In this document: positions 33,259 through 42,574 of the stretch, piece after piece
Layout: every line of letters begins with the position of its first letter
Numbering within the stretch: the stretch's first letter is position 1
Assembly (NCBI GenBank): GCA_000688775.2
Contig: CP007628.2
Coordinates: 434,001 to 498,000 of the forward strand
Length of the DNA stretch: 64,000 bases
Source of the DNA: Streptococcus sp. VT 162
GTDB taxonomy: Bacteria; Bacillota; Bacilli; Lactobacillales; Streptococcaceae
Reading direction: 5' to 3'
Made by a program: the position numbers and the translations under genes
The notes under the pieces: model-generated
The model's database searches: none
What the model was told of the DNA's origin: nothing
Seen by the model: the letters and a program-made list of their open reading frames with translations, nothing else

Positions 33259-33954
33259 TTAGGCTTTAAATTCCTGGCGGAAGAGCTGGTCAATTGATTC
33301 ACCTGACTCGTAACGAATATCATCAACATTTCCTTGGCGGACGACTTTTCCGTCTTTGAGGAAGATAATCTCATCCAAGATTGGCTCAATATCTGAAATC
33401 AAGTGGGTTGAAATTAGCACCGTAGAAGTTGGGGAATAGTTGTTGATGATGGTATTGAGGATATAATCACGGGCAGCTGGATCCACGCCTCCGATTGGTT
33501 CGTCCAGAACGTAGAGGCGGGCTTCACGGCTCATAACCAAGATGAGTTGGACCTTTTCCTTGTTCCCTTTTGATAGTTTCTTGAGGCGACTGTTTTCATC
33601 AATACCGAGATCGGCTAAAAGGTGTTGGGCTCTTTCGAGATTGAAATCCTGGTAGAAGGTTTTAAAATAGGTTAGAGCATCCTTAACCTTCATCTCTTCA
33701 TTGAGGTAGGTTGTATCTGGTAGGTAGGAGACGATCGCCTTGGTAGCAGGACTTGGATCCTGTCCGTTAATGAGGACACGTCCTTTATTTGGTTGAAGGA
33801 GACCATTGATCAGTTTGATCAAGGTTGTTTTTCCGGATCCGTTTGGTCCAAGGAGCCCGACAATCTTTCCGGCTGAGATCTCTAGTGAGATATTGTCAAG
33901 TGCCGCGGTTGCTCCATATGATTTTGTTACATTTTCAAGTGCTAGTAGTGTCAT
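33259..33954 (-). CDS. ABC transporter ATP-binding protein
   Basis: 231 aa. Walker A LLGPNGSGKTTLIK near residue 34, signature LSKGNKEKVQLIL with LSKG in place of LSGG, Walker B LYVLDEPIGGVD, and H-loop ISTHLISD. This signature variant is common in YtrB/EcsA-like ATPases. It is 4 bases after the gntR stop. Confidence 0.93.
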   Translation of the reverse strand: MTLLALENVTKSYGATAALDNISLEISAGKIVGLLGPNGSGKTTLIKLINGLLQPNKGRVLINGQDPSPATKAIVSYLPDTTYLNEEMKVKDALTYFKTFYQDFNLERAQHLLADLGIDENSRLKKLSKGNKEKVQLILVMSREARLYVLDEPIGGVDPAARDYILNTIINNYSPTSTVLISTHLISDIEPILDEIIFLKDGKVVRQGNVDDIRYESGESIDQLFRQEFKA

Positions 33955-33958
33955 AGTC

Positions 33959-34324
33959 TTAAACTCCTTTAATATAGTCGCTTAATACATTTGGCAGTTC
34001 TTCTTTTTTGTAGCCAAATTGAAGCATGCAAGAGACGAATTGTTGCAGTTGCTCCTCGGAAAGTTGTTTGCGGGACTGAAGGATGAGGTCCAAATCCTCG
34101 GTGACAAAACGACCAGTTGTCCGCTTGCTGTATACAAATCCTTCACGTTCAAGGTCAGACAAGGCGCGCTGAATGGTATTAGGATTGACCCCAGCCTCGC
34201 TCGCCAAATCTCTCACGGTAGGGAGCTGTTGGTTGGGTTCCAGTTCATGGGAAACAATCTGTAATTTGATTTTTTCCATAATCTGTAAATAAATCGGTTT
34301 TGTATTATCAAATGACCAGGACAT
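33959..34324 (-). CDS. GntR family regulator (YtrA subfamily)
   Basis: 121 aa from the second of two tandem ATGs, which has the better spacing from AAAGGAG. The winged HTH DLASEAGVNPNTIQRALSDL is near residue 36, with a short C-terminal helical region and no large effector domain, as in YtrA. It is the first gene of the operon and likely represses the ABC genes. Confidence 0.92.
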   Translation of the reverse strand: MSWSFDNTKPIYLQIMEKIKLQIVSHELEPNQQLPTVRDLASEAGVNPNTIQRALSDLEREGFVYSKRTTGRFVTEDLDLILQSRKQLSEEQLQQFVSCMLQFGYKKEELPNVLSDYIKGV

Positions 34325-34430
34325 CATAGTCTCCTTTCTTTGTCTTTGTTGTTCTAATTAAATAATACAATAAAACAAAAAACTTGTCAAGTAAAAATAA
34401 GAATTGTTTTGGGAATTGCTCAAAAAATGG

Positions 34431-34436
34431 TATAAT
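34431..34436 (+). promoter_or_regulatory. Extended -10 promoter of nrdR-dnaB-dnaI
   Basis: TGGTATAAT spans 34428-34436, 28 bases before the nrdR ATG. Confidence 0.7.
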
Positions 34437-34464
34437 GAAAAGAAAACGACAAGGAGGGAAATGC

Positions 34465-34938
34465 ATGCGTTGTCCAAAATGTGGGGCTACCAAGTCTAGT
34501 GTTGTTGATAGTCGACAAGCCGAAGAAGGAAATACCATCCGTCGAAGACGTGAGTGCGACGAGTGTCAGCATCGTTTTACAACCTATGAACGAGTAGAAG
34601 AAAGAACGCTGGTTGTTGTCAAAAAAGACGGTACGCGAGAACAATTTTCGAGAGATAAAATCTTTAATGGGATTATCCGCTCAGCCCAGAAGCGTCCTGT
34701 GTCAAGTGATGAAATCAACATGGTGGTCAATCGCATCGAGCAAAAACTCCGTAGTCGCAGTGAGAATGAGATCCAAAGTGAATATATTGGTTCTTTAGTC
34801 ATGGAAGAATTGGCGGAGCTGGATGAGATTACCTATGTTCGTTTTGCCAGTGTTTATCGTAGCTTTAAGGATGTGAGTGAGTTGGAGAGTCTGCTCCAGC
34901 AAATCACCCAGTCCTCTAAGAAGAAAAAGGAAAAATAG
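34465..34938 (+). CDS. nrdR: Transcriptional repressor NrdR
   Basis: 157 aa. The zinc ribbon [15 protein letters not shown] and [13 protein letters not shown] is at the N-terminus, followed by the ATP-cone domain [20 protein letters not shown]. It represses ribonucleotide reductase genes according to ATP/dATP. The ATG at 34465 follows AAGGAGGGAAATGC. The stop lies next to the dnaB start. Confidence 0.97.
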   Translation: MRCPKCGATKSSVVDSRQAEEGNTIRRRRECDECQHRFTTYERVEERTLVVVKKDGTREQFSRDKIFNGIIRSAQKRPVSSDEINMVVNRIEQKLRSRSENEIQSEYIGSLVMEELAELDEITYVRFASVYRSFKDVSELESLLQQITQSSKKKKEK

Positions 34939-36102
34939 ATGAAACCAAATGACCGTTTTTCTTTTCTAAAGAATAATCGGGTGTCGCAAGATACCTCTTC
35001 TCTGGTGCAGTGCTACCTCCCGATTATCGGTCAGGAGGCGCTGAGCCTCTATCTATATGCCATTACCTTTTGGGATGGTGGACAAAAGGAACACCTCTTT
35101 TCCCACATCCTCAACCACTTAAACTTTGGCATGCCGACCTTGCTCCAATCCTTCAAAGTCTTATCTGCCTTAGATCTGTTGACCCTTTATCAAAGGGGAG
35201 AAACTTATGAATTACAGCTTCATTCTCCCCTCTCCAGTCAAGAATTTCTAAGCCATTCTGTCTATAGCAGATTATTAGAGAAAAAGATTGGGGATACAGC
35301 TGTTTCTGCTATGAAGCAGGCTCCAAGTGAGGGAGAAGCACTCTCTGTTTCTTTGAGTCAAGTCTTTCCAACCCTGACTGAAGAAGTGACACCAAGCGAG
35401 TCTAAAAGCAAGTTAAAAAATGATTTTGACTTGGAACATTTCCAGCAGCTGATGGCTCGAGATGGCTTGCGTTTTGAAGACGAGCAGGCGGATGTTTTGG
35501 AATTGTTTGCCATCGCAGATGAAAAAAAGTGGACCTGGTTTGAAACCTATCAATTAGCTAAGGCGACAGCTGTAGCTCAGGTTATTTCTGTCAAACGCAT
35601 GCGTGAAAAGATAGCACAAAAACCAGCTACTTCTGACTTTAGCCCCAAAGAAATGACCATTATCAGGGAAGCCAAAAATAAAACTCCCCTACAATTTTTA
35701 GCGGAAATCAAGCAAACGCGTAAGGGGAACATCACCCAGAGTGAGCGAGAACTCCTTCACCAGATGGCGTCTTTAAGCTTGCTGGACGAAGTCATCAATA
35801 TCGTCTTGCTTCTAACCTTTAACAAGGTTGATTCGGCTAATGTCAATGAAAAATATGCCATGAAGGTCGCAAATGACTATGCTTACCAAAAAATTCGGAC
35901 AGCAGAAGAAGCTGTGCTTCGGATTCGAGAGCGTCAGCAAAGAGGGCAGGAAGACCAGAAATCGAAAACTAGCTCGACTAAGACCAATGTTCCCAAGTGG
36001 AGCAATCCAGAATACAAGAATCAAACCAGTGAGGAAACTCGTCTGGAACTAGAACGTAAAAAACAAGAAATGTTAGCCCGATTAGAAGAAGGAGGAGACT
36101 AG
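34939..36102 (+). CDS. dnaB: Replication initiation and membrane attachment protein DnaB
   Basis: 387 aa. It is the Gram-positive DnaB (helicase loading with DnaI and DnaD), not the helicase. N-terminal DDBH1-like winged helix (LVQCYLPIIGQEALSLYLYA, near residue 23) and a C-terminal DnaB_2 region (TPLQFLAEIKQTRKGNITQS near residue 250). The ATG directly follows the nrdR stop, with AAGGAAAAA upstream. Confidence 0.94.
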   Translation: MKPNDRFSFLKNNRVSQDTSSLVQCYLPIIGQEALSLYLYAITFWDGGQKEHLFSHILNHLNFGMPTLLQSFKVLSALDLLTLYQRGETYELQLHSPLSSQEFLSHSVYSRLLEKKIGDTAVSAMKQAPSEGEALSVSLSQVFPTLTEEVTPSESKSKLKNDFDLEHFQQLMARDGLRFEDEQADVLELFAIADEKKWTWFETYQLAKATAVAQVISVKRMREKIAQKPATSDFSPKEMTIIREAKNKTPLQFLAEIKQTRKGNITQSERELLHQMASLSLLDEVINIVLLLTFNKVDSANVNEKYAMKVANDYAYQKIRTAEEAVLRIRERQQRGQEDQKSKTSSTKTNVPKWSNPEYKNQTSEETRLELERKKQEMLARLEEGGD

Positions 36103-36999
36103 ATGGAAAGTGTGGGTGACGTTATCAAACGTCAGACAAGTCGTTTTCAGTATCAGGACCTAGTCCAGCAGATTATGAAAGACCCAGATGTAGCGGCTTT
36201 TATCCAGAAAGAATCCCTCAGTCCAGAGGAGTTGAATCGTAGCATCTCCAAGTTCAACCAATATATCACAGAACGGGACAAGTTTCTTCGTGGGGATGCG
36301 GACTATATAGCGCGTGGCTACAAGCCCATCTTGGTTATGAATCACGGATATGCGGATGTGTCTTATGAAGAAACACCAGAACTAATCGCGGCAGAAAAAG
36401 AGGCTGCAATTAAGAATCGTCTTAAGTTGATCAATCTACCAGCAAGTCTCAAGAAAGCGAAATTGGCTCAGATTGACCTGGATGATCTAGGACGGTTACC
36501 GATTTTTGAGAGACTCTATTCCTTTGTTGACCTTTACCCAAGCATCCGAAAGGGCCTCTATCTTTACGGAGATTTTGGTGTCGGTAAGAGTTTCATGATG
36601 GCAGCTCTGGCTCACGACCTATCTGAAAAACGTGGGGCCTCAACAACTATTCTCCACTATCCAAGCTTTGTCATTGATGTGAAAAATGCCATCGGTGAAG
36701 GATCTGTGAAAACTTTGGTGGATGACATCAAGTTAGCAGAAGTCTTGGTCTTGGATGATATTGGTGCAGAGCAGTCAACACCTTGGGTGCGTGATGAGAT
36801 TCTCCAAGTTATTCTCCAGTATCGTATGCAGGAAGATTTGCCGACCTTCTTTACTTCCAACTTTAATTTCCAAGATTTGGAAAAACATTTTGCCAAAGGA
36901 AAGAATGGAAATGACGAGACTTGGGAAGCTAGACGGGTCATGGAACGAATCCGTTATTTAGCAGAGGAAACGAGACTAGAAGGAGAAAATCGCCGATGA
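36103..36999 (+). CDS. dnaI: Primosomal helicase loader DnaI
   Basis: 298 aa AAA+ ATPase. The N-terminal DnaI domain precedes Walker A YGDFGVGKSFMMAAL near residue 161 and Walker B VLVLDDIGAEQ near residue 217. Sensor 1 appears as FFTSNFN. It loads the replicative helicase with DnaB. No gap to dnaB; it overlaps the following gene by 4 bases. Confidence 0.96.
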   Translation: MESVGDVIKRQTSRFQYQDLVQQIMKDPDVAAFIQKESLSPEELNRSISKFNQYITERDKFLRGDADYIARGYKPILVMNHGYADVSYEETPELIAAEKEAAIKNRLKLINLPASLKKAKLAQIDLDDLGRLPIFERLYSFVDLYPSIRKGLYLYGDFGVGKSFMMAALAHDLSEKRGASTTILHYPSFVIDVKNAIGEGSVKTLVDDIKLAEVLVLDDIGAEQSTPWVRDEILQVILQYRMQEDLPTFFTSNFNFQDLEKHFAKGKNGNDETWEARRVMERIRYLAEETRLEGENRR

Positions 37000-37709
37000 C
37001 AGAAACCATTAAACTGATGAAAGCTCATACTTCAGTTCGTCGCTTTAAGGAGCAAGATATTCCTCAAACAGACTTGGACGAGATTCTGACTGCTGCTCAA
37101 ATGGCGTCATCTTGGAAAAATTTCCAATCTTACTCTGTGATTCGTGTACGCAGCCAAGAGAAGAAAGATGCCTTATATGAATTGGTTCCCCAGGAAGCCA
37201 TTCGCCAGTCAGCAGCCTTTTTGCTTTTTGTCGGTGACTTGAACCGAGCTGAAAAGGGAGCAAGCCTTCATACGGACAGTTTCCAACCTCAAGGAGTGGA
37301 AGGTCTCCTTATCACGTCTGTGGACGCTGCGCTTGCAGGGCAAAATACCTTGCTTGCAGCAGAGAGTCTGGGATATGGTGGTGTTATCATCGGTTTGGTC
37401 CGTTACAAGTCAGAAGAAGTGGCAGAGCTTTTTAACCTTCCTGACTATACCTACCCTGTTTTTGGGATTGCCCTTGGCGTGCCAGATCAACAACACGATG
37501 TCAAACCAAGACTGCCTTTGAACCAAGTGGTATTTGAAGAAGAATACCAAGAACAGCCAGTAGCGGCGATTTTGGACTATGACAAAGTACAGGCAGACTA
37601 TGCTGGTGCGCGTGCGACGACCTCTTGGAGTCAGCGTTTGGCAGAGCAGTTTGGTCAAGCCGAACCTAGTTCAACTCGAAGAAATCTAGAACAGAAAAAG
37701 TTATTGTAG
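36996..37709 (+). CDS. NADPH-dependent nitroreductase family oxidoreductase
   Basis: 237 aa. The FMN-binding pattern AHTSVRRFKEQDIPQTDLDE at the N-terminus and AAESLGYGGVIIGLVR near residue 125 are typical of NfrA/NfsA-type flavin reductases. It probably reduces nitro compounds or flavins. The ATGA overlap with dnaI puts it in the same operon, 13 bases before der. Confidence 0.92.
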   Translation: MTETIKLMKAHTSVRRFKEQDIPQTDLDEILTAAQMASSWKNFQSYSVIRVRSQEKKDALYELVPQEAIRQSAAFLLFVGDLNRAEKGASLHTDSFQPQGVEGLLITSVDAALAGQNTLLAAESLGYGGVIIGLVRYKSEEVAELFNLPDYTYPVFGIALGVPDQQHDVKPRLPLNQVVFEEEYQEQPVAAILDYDKVQADYAGARATTSWSQRLAEQFGQAEPSSTRRNLEQKKLL

Positions 37710-37722
37710 AAAGTGAGAAAAC

Positions 37723-39033
37723 ATGGCCTTACCAACTGTTGCCATTGTAGGGCGTCCCAATGTTGGGAAATCGACCCTCTTTAACCGAATCGCTGGTGAG
37801 CGAATCTCAATCGTAGAAGATGTCGAGGGTGTGACACGTGACCGTATCTATGCAACGGGTGAGTGGCTCAACCGTTCTTTCAGTATGATTGATACGGGAG
37901 GGATTGACGACGTCGATGCTCCCTTCATGGAGCAAATCAAACACCAGGCAGAAATTGCCATGGAAGAAGCGGATGTCATCGTCTTTGTAGTTTCTGGGAA
38001 AGAAGGAATCACAGATGCAGATGAGTACGTAGCTCGTAAACTTTATAAGACCCATAAACCTGTTATACTTGCGGTTAACAAGGTTGACAACCCTGAGATG
38101 CGAAATGATATCTTTGATTTCTATGCGCTAGGATTGGGTGAACCACTGCCAATTTCGTCTGTCCATGGTATCGGTACGGGTGATGTGCTGGATGCCATTG
38201 TGGAAAATCTACCACACGAAGTCGAAGAAGAAAATCCAGATGTCATCAAATTCAGCTTGATTGGCCGTCCTAACGTTGGAAAGTCAAGTTTAATCAACGC
38301 TATTTTGGGAGAAGACCGTGTGATTGCCAGCCCAGTAGCTGGAACAACGCGTGATGCCATTGATACCCACTTTACAGATACGGATGGACAAGAGTTTACC
38401 ATGATTGATACAGCTGGTATGCGTAAGTCTGGTAAAGTCTATGAAAATACGGAGAAATACTCTGTCATGCGTGCCATGCGTGCCATTGACCGTTCTGACG
38501 TGGTCTTGATGGTCCTCAATGCCGAAGAAGGTATCCGTGAGTACGACAAGCGTATCGCAGGTTTTGCCCACGAAGCCGGTAAAGGGATGATCATCGTGGT
38601 CAATAAGTGGGATACCCTTGAGAAAGATAACCACACCATGAAAAAATGGGAAGAAGATATCCGTGAGCAGTTCCAATACCTGCCTTACGCACCGATTGTC
38701 TTCGTGTCTGCTCTGACCAAGCAACGTCTCCACAAACTGCCTGAGATGATCAAGCAAATCAGCGAAAGTCAAAACACACGTATCCCATCAGCTGTCTTAA
38801 ACGATGTCATCATGGATGCCATTGCCATCAATCCAACACCGACAGACAAAGGGAAACGCCTCAAGATTTTCTACGCAACCCAAGTGGCAACCAAGCCACC
38901 AACCTTTGTCATCTTTGTTAACGAAGAAGAACTCATGCACTTCTCTTACCTGCGTTTCTTGGAAAATCAAATTCGCAAGGCCTTTGTCTTTGAAGGAACC
39001 CCGATTCATTTGATCGCAAGAAAACGAAAATAA
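37723..39033 (+). CDS. der: Ribosome biogenesis GTPase Der
   Basis: 436 aa with two tandem GTPase domains: [12 protein letters not shown] near residue 9 and [12 protein letters not shown] near residue 183, each followed by DTGG/DTAG and NKVD/NKWD. A KH-like C-terminal domain follows. It is needed for 50S assembly. AAAGTGAGAAA precedes the ATG. Confidence 0.98.
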   Translation: MALPTVAIVGRPNVGKSTLFNRIAGERISIVEDVEGVTRDRIYATGEWLNRSFSMIDTGGIDDVDAPFMEQIKHQAEIAMEEADVIVFVVSGKEGITDADEYVARKLYKTHKPVILAVNKVDNPEMRNDIFDFYALGLGEPLPISSVHGIGTGDVLDAIVENLPHEVEEENPDVIKFSLIGRPNVGKSSLINAILGEDRVIASPVAGTTRDAIDTHFTDTDGQEFTMIDTAGMRKSGKVYENTEKYSVMRAMRAIDRSDVVLMVLNAEEGIREYDKRIAGFAHEAGKGMIIVVNKWDTLEKDNHTMKKWEEDIREQFQYLPYAPIVFVSALTKQRLHKLPEMIKQISESQNTRIPSAVLNDVIMDAIAINPTPTDKGKRLKIFYATQVATKPPTFVIFVNEEELMHFSYLRFLENQIRKAFVFEGTPIHLIARKRK

Positions 39034-39070
39034 AATGATAAAAAGGATTAAGTCCTAGTAATCAGTGATG

Positions 39071-39101
39071 AAAGAGTAATTGTATATGATTGCTCTTTTT
39101 T
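39071..39101 (+). terminator. Terminator after der
   Basis: AAAGAGTAAT pairs with ATTGCTCTTT (one wobble) and TTTTTA follows. Confidence 0.75.
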
Positions 39102-39159
39102 ACTAAACAATATTGAGTATTTAAACAATTTTTAAATTTTTATAGAGGTGGTGACTTTA

Positions 39160-40200
39160 TTGAAAATCATTCTAAAAGAAGATATTGAACTATATCGTTA
39201 TTTGATTGCAAAGGTAACATTCTTACAGACGCATAAAGAATACCATTTGGTGGAGTCCTATCTCGATAGTAATTGTTTTTTAATTGCCAACCGAGCAACA
39301 GAAGAGAAAGTGTTTGTGGCGCTCTTTAAACAACCGACTAGGAAAACGGTAGAGGTAGAGTGTAAGAAGGTTATGTTTATTCAAACCAGGAATACTAGGA
39401 TTCCTGAAGGCTTTGAAATAGAGAAGGCGGAGAAAGATTTTAATGACCGGCTGTCAGAGAATATCAGACTGGGATTTTTAGAGCCAGATCGGTTAGTTGA
39501 GCAGTTTCAAGGGATGTTTAAAGAAGATCTTGAGACGTATTTTAAAAAGGCAGAAGCAACGATTCAAGCTGAGCGACAATATTTTGTGAAGTACTATGCC
39601 AAGGAAACGATTGAGAAGAATCCTTATCAGGTAGTTGAAGGGAATGTGTCGTTTAGCCATCCGAAGCATTTCAACGACCCGTTTGACTGTAATTGCTACT
39701 ATGCGAACGGTCATTCAATGATGGATTTCTTCCGAGTCTTCTGCCTTACACACGCTACAGATAATATTTTAATGTGGTCTTATTACGCCAATAGTCACAC
39801 AGGCTATGCGCTCAAGTATTCGTATGCGAGTCTGTTAGATAAAATTTATTCCTTAAGGGTAGATGGACTTTGTGTATACGGAGCAGTGGAGTATATTGAT
39901 AAACGACCTAATACGAGAAGCAATAGCAATCAATTTTCTTATTCGAATCTAAACTTCTATATTAAAGCGACCTTTGCAAAATTTAAAGAGTGGCAACACG
40001 AGAGAGAATACCGCTTCGTGTGCATTTTGGATCAAAACAAAGAAGGCGCGCACGAAGTTCTTGGAGACTGGGTGGTCATTCCGCAAGTGGATATCGTGCA
40101 AGGATACGCTGGATGTAACAATGAAATAATTAAAGTAAGTGGGTATTACCCAATCAAAAAATTAGAAAAAGATATTTTAAATTACCAGTTAAAATCTTAA
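39160..40200 (+). CDS. DUF2971 domain protein
   Basis: 346 aa. I prefer the TTG at 39160 because AGAGGTGG lies 8 bases upstream; GTG codons at 39148 and 39151 would sit inside that ribosome site. The C-terminal part has the DUF2971 pattern: FSHPKHFNDPFDC near residue 168, ILMWSYYANSHTGYALKYSY near residue 205, then EWQHEREYRFV near residue 280. The N-terminal 140 residues are a separate helical region. The family is scattered across bacteria and often lies in accessory DNA; its activity is unknown. It stands alone between the der terminator and the TPM gene. Confidence 0.78.
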   Translation: MKIILKEDIELYRYLIAKVTFLQTHKEYHLVESYLDSNCFLIANRATEEKVFVALFKQPTRKTVEVECKKVMFIQTRNTRIPEGFEIEKAEKDFNDRLSENIRLGFLEPDRLVEQFQGMFKEDLETYFKKAEATIQAERQYFVKYYAKETIEKNPYQVVEGNVSFSHPKHFNDPFDCNCYYANGHSMMDFFRVFCLTHATDNILMWSYYANSHTGYALKYSYASLLDKIYSLRVDGLCVYGAVEYIDKRPNTRSNSNQFSYSNLNFYIKATFAKFKEWQHEREYRFVCILDQNKEGAHEVLGDWVVIPQVDIVQGYAGCNNEIIKVSGYYPIKKLEKDILNYQLKS

Positions 40201-40354
40201 TAGAAAAGTAAGTTCAATAAGAAAAAGAAAACACAAGGTCTTCTTTTTCTTATTAGGGTCGAGTTTTGGAAGACTTGTCATCAAATTAACATCAATTTCA
40301 GGATTGCTGTCACAGTTTTGTAATGAAAATGCACTTTCTTTGTAAAAATCAAAA

Positions 40355-40363
40355 TGCTATAAT
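40355..40363 (+). promoter_or_regulatory. Extended -10 promoter of the TPM-lemA unit
   Basis: TGCTATAAT, 36 bases before the ATG of the TPM-domain gene. TTTCTT at 40335-40340 is 17 bp upstream as a weak -35. Confidence 0.65.
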
Positions 40364-40399
40364 TCCTTAAATCAATTTTCCTTTATCAGGGAGGTTATT

Positions 40400-41251
40400 A
40401 TGAAAAAAAGCAGATTATTTAAACATAGTTTGTTGGTTCGCTTGCTTGGGTTGCTGATGGTCTTTCTCTTCTTGTCAGCATTCACAGCACCTGAAAAACC
40501 TGAGTACGGGATCTATGACCCGGATCACTATCTAACGGATGATACTATTCGTCTGATTCGGGGATTGAACAATGTCAATAGTAAAAAATCAGAAAAATTC
40601 CAGATGGGTGTTTACGTTGTGAAAAGCCTAGATGGAGAAACAATTGAAACTGTAGCCAATGAAACAGCTAGAGCTTGGAAGATTGGCTACTTGGGAGACA
40701 ACAACGGCGCCTTGATTGTGGTCGCTGTTGAGGATAGAAAATCACGGATTGAAACCAGCAATAATGTGGCAAGTAAGATCACAGACTATCAGACCAATAG
40801 ATTTTTGAAAACAGCACGACCTTACTTTCAAAAGGGAGACTACAGCAATGGAGTTCTTTCTATAGCAAACAATCTCAACTACATGTTTTATAGTGGATCG
40901 AGTACATCTGCTTCAAGTTCCAAAAGTAGTTACGGCTATACTACCAACTCTAGTCGCTTAAGGGAACTTGAAAGGTATGCTGGTGAGAGCAGTTCTTCGA
41001 GACGGCATCGAAAAAGCAGTTCGAGCGACGGAGTTATCGGATTTGGAGTTCTCATTTACTTCATCGTGATGATTATCGGATTTCTATTTGGTGGTCGTGG
41101 TGGCGGTTCCCGTGGAGATGATTCTGGCGGTGGCTGGTGGGGTAGTGACTCATCAGATTCAGGATCTTCTTGGTCTGACTCAGGCTCCGACTCATCTGGA
41201 GGCTGGGACGGCGGTGGCTTTGATGGCGGTGGTTCGTCTGATGACTGGTGA
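40400..41251 (+). CDS. TPM domain-containing membrane protein
   Basis: 283 aa. Signal peptide or N-terminal anchor (residues 10-29), TPM domain (residues 35-160: YGIYDPDHYLTDDTIRLIRG, then DNNGALIVVAVEDRKSRIET), a Ser-rich linker, one hydrophobic segment near residue 220, and a Gly/Ser/Asp/Trp-rich tail (GGWDGGGFDGGGSSDDW). TPM proteins of this layout (YgcG type) pair with LemA, which lies 160 bases downstream. AGGGAGG precedes the ATG. Confidence 0.88.
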   Translation: MKKSRLFKHSLLVRLLGLLMVFLFLSAFTAPEKPEYGIYDPDHYLTDDTIRLIRGLNNVNSKKSEKFQMGVYVVKSLDGETIETVANETARAWKIGYLGDNNGALIVVAVEDRKSRIETSNNVASKITDYQTNRFLKTARPYFQKGDYSNGVLSIANNLNYMFYSGSSTSASSSKSSYGYTTNSSRLRELERYAGESSSSRRHRKSSSSDGVIGFGVLIYFIVMIIGFLFGGRGGGSRGDDSGGGWWGSDSSDSGSSWSDSGSDSSGGWDGGGFDGGGSSDDW

Positions 41252-41411
41252 GTAATCATATATAGCTCAAACCGATTTCTCCATGCAGTAAGGTGACTCC
41301 TTTGCAAGAGTTCACTCCTTAATTAAAAATAAAAGCAAAGTTTGGGAAATTGATTTAAAATCTGAGTATTTTCTCAGAAAAGTTGATAAAAGAAAGTGTT
41401 AAGGTTTTGAT

Positions 41412-42008
41412 ATGAAACAAAATAAAGTAATTCTCTCAATAGTAGCGATTTTCTTTGGACTATTAGTTCTGGGAAGTTGTTCCGCAGTGACGACCTATAA
41501 TGGTCTGGTTGGTGAACAGACTAAAGTGGAGCAGGCTCAGGCCGATGTCTCGACAGCCCTCCAACGTCGTTCGGACTTGATTGGTAACTTGGTGGAGTCC
41601 GTTAAAGGACAAATGAATCATGAAACCGAAGTCTTTACCAAGATTGCGGATGCTAGAGCTAAAATCGGTAGTAGCTCAGTGACATCGGAAGAAAACCAAA
41701 AGGCTCAGGGAGAGTTGAGTTCTGCTCTTTCCCGCTTGATTTCCTTGACGGAGAATTATCCAGAACTCAAGAGCAATCAAAATGTTGAGCAACTAATGGT
41801 CGAACTTTCAGGCAGTGAAAATCGTATCTTTGTAGCACGCAAGGATTATAATAAGGTCGCAGCTGAGTACAATCAAAAGTTGAGAAGTTTTCCAACCGTG
41901 CTTTTTGCGAATATGATGAACTTTAAAGAAGCTGAAACCTTTAAAGAAACAGAAGAAGCCAAGACAGTTCCTAAGGTTGATTTTGGAACCTCTTCATCAA
42001 GTCAATAA
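41412..42008 (+). CDS. lemA: LemA family protein
   Basis: 198 aa. An N-terminal membrane helix (LSIVAIFFGLLVLGSCS) is followed by the LemA helical domain (YNGLVGEQTKVEQAQADVST, ALQRRSDLIGNLVESVKGQM). LGSC could serve as a lipobox, so it may be a lipoprotein. The role of LemA is not well known; its pairing with a TPM protein is common. Confidence 0.9.
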   Translation: MKQNKVILSIVAIFFGLLVLGSCSAVTTYNGLVGEQTKVEQAQADVSTALQRRSDLIGNLVESVKGQMNHETEVFTKIADARAKIGSSSVTSEENQKAQGELSSALSRLISLTENYPELKSNQNVEQLMVELSGSENRIFVARKDYNKVAAEYNQKLRSFPTVLFANMMNFKEAETFKETEEAKTVPKVDFGTSSSSQ

Positions 42009-42066
42009 AGTGAATCAGCCTGTGAATAAAGGAATTTCTCTAGTATGACTAGTGATTTCAAACTCA

Positions 42067-42095
42067 AACCTGGAAAGCTTTTTCCAGGTTTTTTT
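42067..42095 (+). terminator. Terminator after lemA
   Basis: AACCTGGAAA pairs with TTTCCAGGTT, then TTTTT. Confidence 0.85.
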
Positions 42096-42140
42096 GGTAT
42101 AATAAAAGGGAAGAGACAGTGACTGAAATGGAGGTTGGCT

Positions 42141-42431
42141 ATGGAGAAAACAAAAGCCTTTCTTGAAGCGCACTACAAGAGATATATTCTTACGATTTGC
42201 CTTCTCTGGTTCCTCATGTTTTTTCTTCCTTGGGATTGGCATATAGGAGGAGTTTCAATTTATTATTTCGTTATGAAAAAACTCTTTGTGGTTTTTGGCG
42301 TTTTATCTATCCTATACTCCGTGCTGATTAAAAAATTCAGTCTTCTCATCTTTGGAATTATCTTTTGCTTGGCCTTCTGGATCAATCTCTTTTGGTATTT
42401 TGGGATATTGCCTGTATTCTTGGGAAATTAA
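42141..42431 (+). CDS. Small membrane protein, unknown function
   Basis: 96 aa from the ATG at 42141, with GGAGG 8 bases upstream. Three hydrophobic segments (about residues 16-32, 40-58, 65-92) with Trp/Phe-rich character (LLWFLMFFLPWDWHIGG). TATAAT at 42098-42103 gives it its own promoter. I do not recognise the family. A terminator follows at once. Confidence 0.68.
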   Translation: MEKTKAFLEAHYKRYILTICLLWFLMFFLPWDWHIGGVSIYYFVMKKLFVVFGVLSILYSVLIKKFSLLIFGIIFCLAFWINLFWYFGILPVFLGN

Positions 42432-42451
42432 ACATTAAAAAATGAAGGACT

Positions 42452-42478
42452 AGACTAGTTTCTAGTCTTTTTTCTTTC
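42452..42478 (+). terminator. Terminator after the small membrane protein gene
   Basis: AGACTAG-TTT-CTAGTCT followed by TTTTTCTTTC. Confidence 0.78.
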
Positions 42479-42510
42479 TTGTTAAAATAGTTGGAGATAT
42501 AAAAATAATT

Positions 42511-42539
42511 TTGTTGACGGGCTGTCTGTATGATATAAT
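42511..42539 (+). promoter_or_regulatory. Promoter of the AlkD-like gene
   Basis: TTGTTG (42511-42516), 17 bp, TATAAT (42534-42539). Confidence 0.65.
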
Positions 42540-42574
42540 AAGTCCTGTAAAATGAAGATTAAGGGATTTGAAAA

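Noticed and set aside
41056-41307. Minus-strand proline-rich frame opposite the TPM gene
   Set aside because: It is the mirror of the Gly/Ser-rich tail codons of the plus-strand gene and has no ribosome site.
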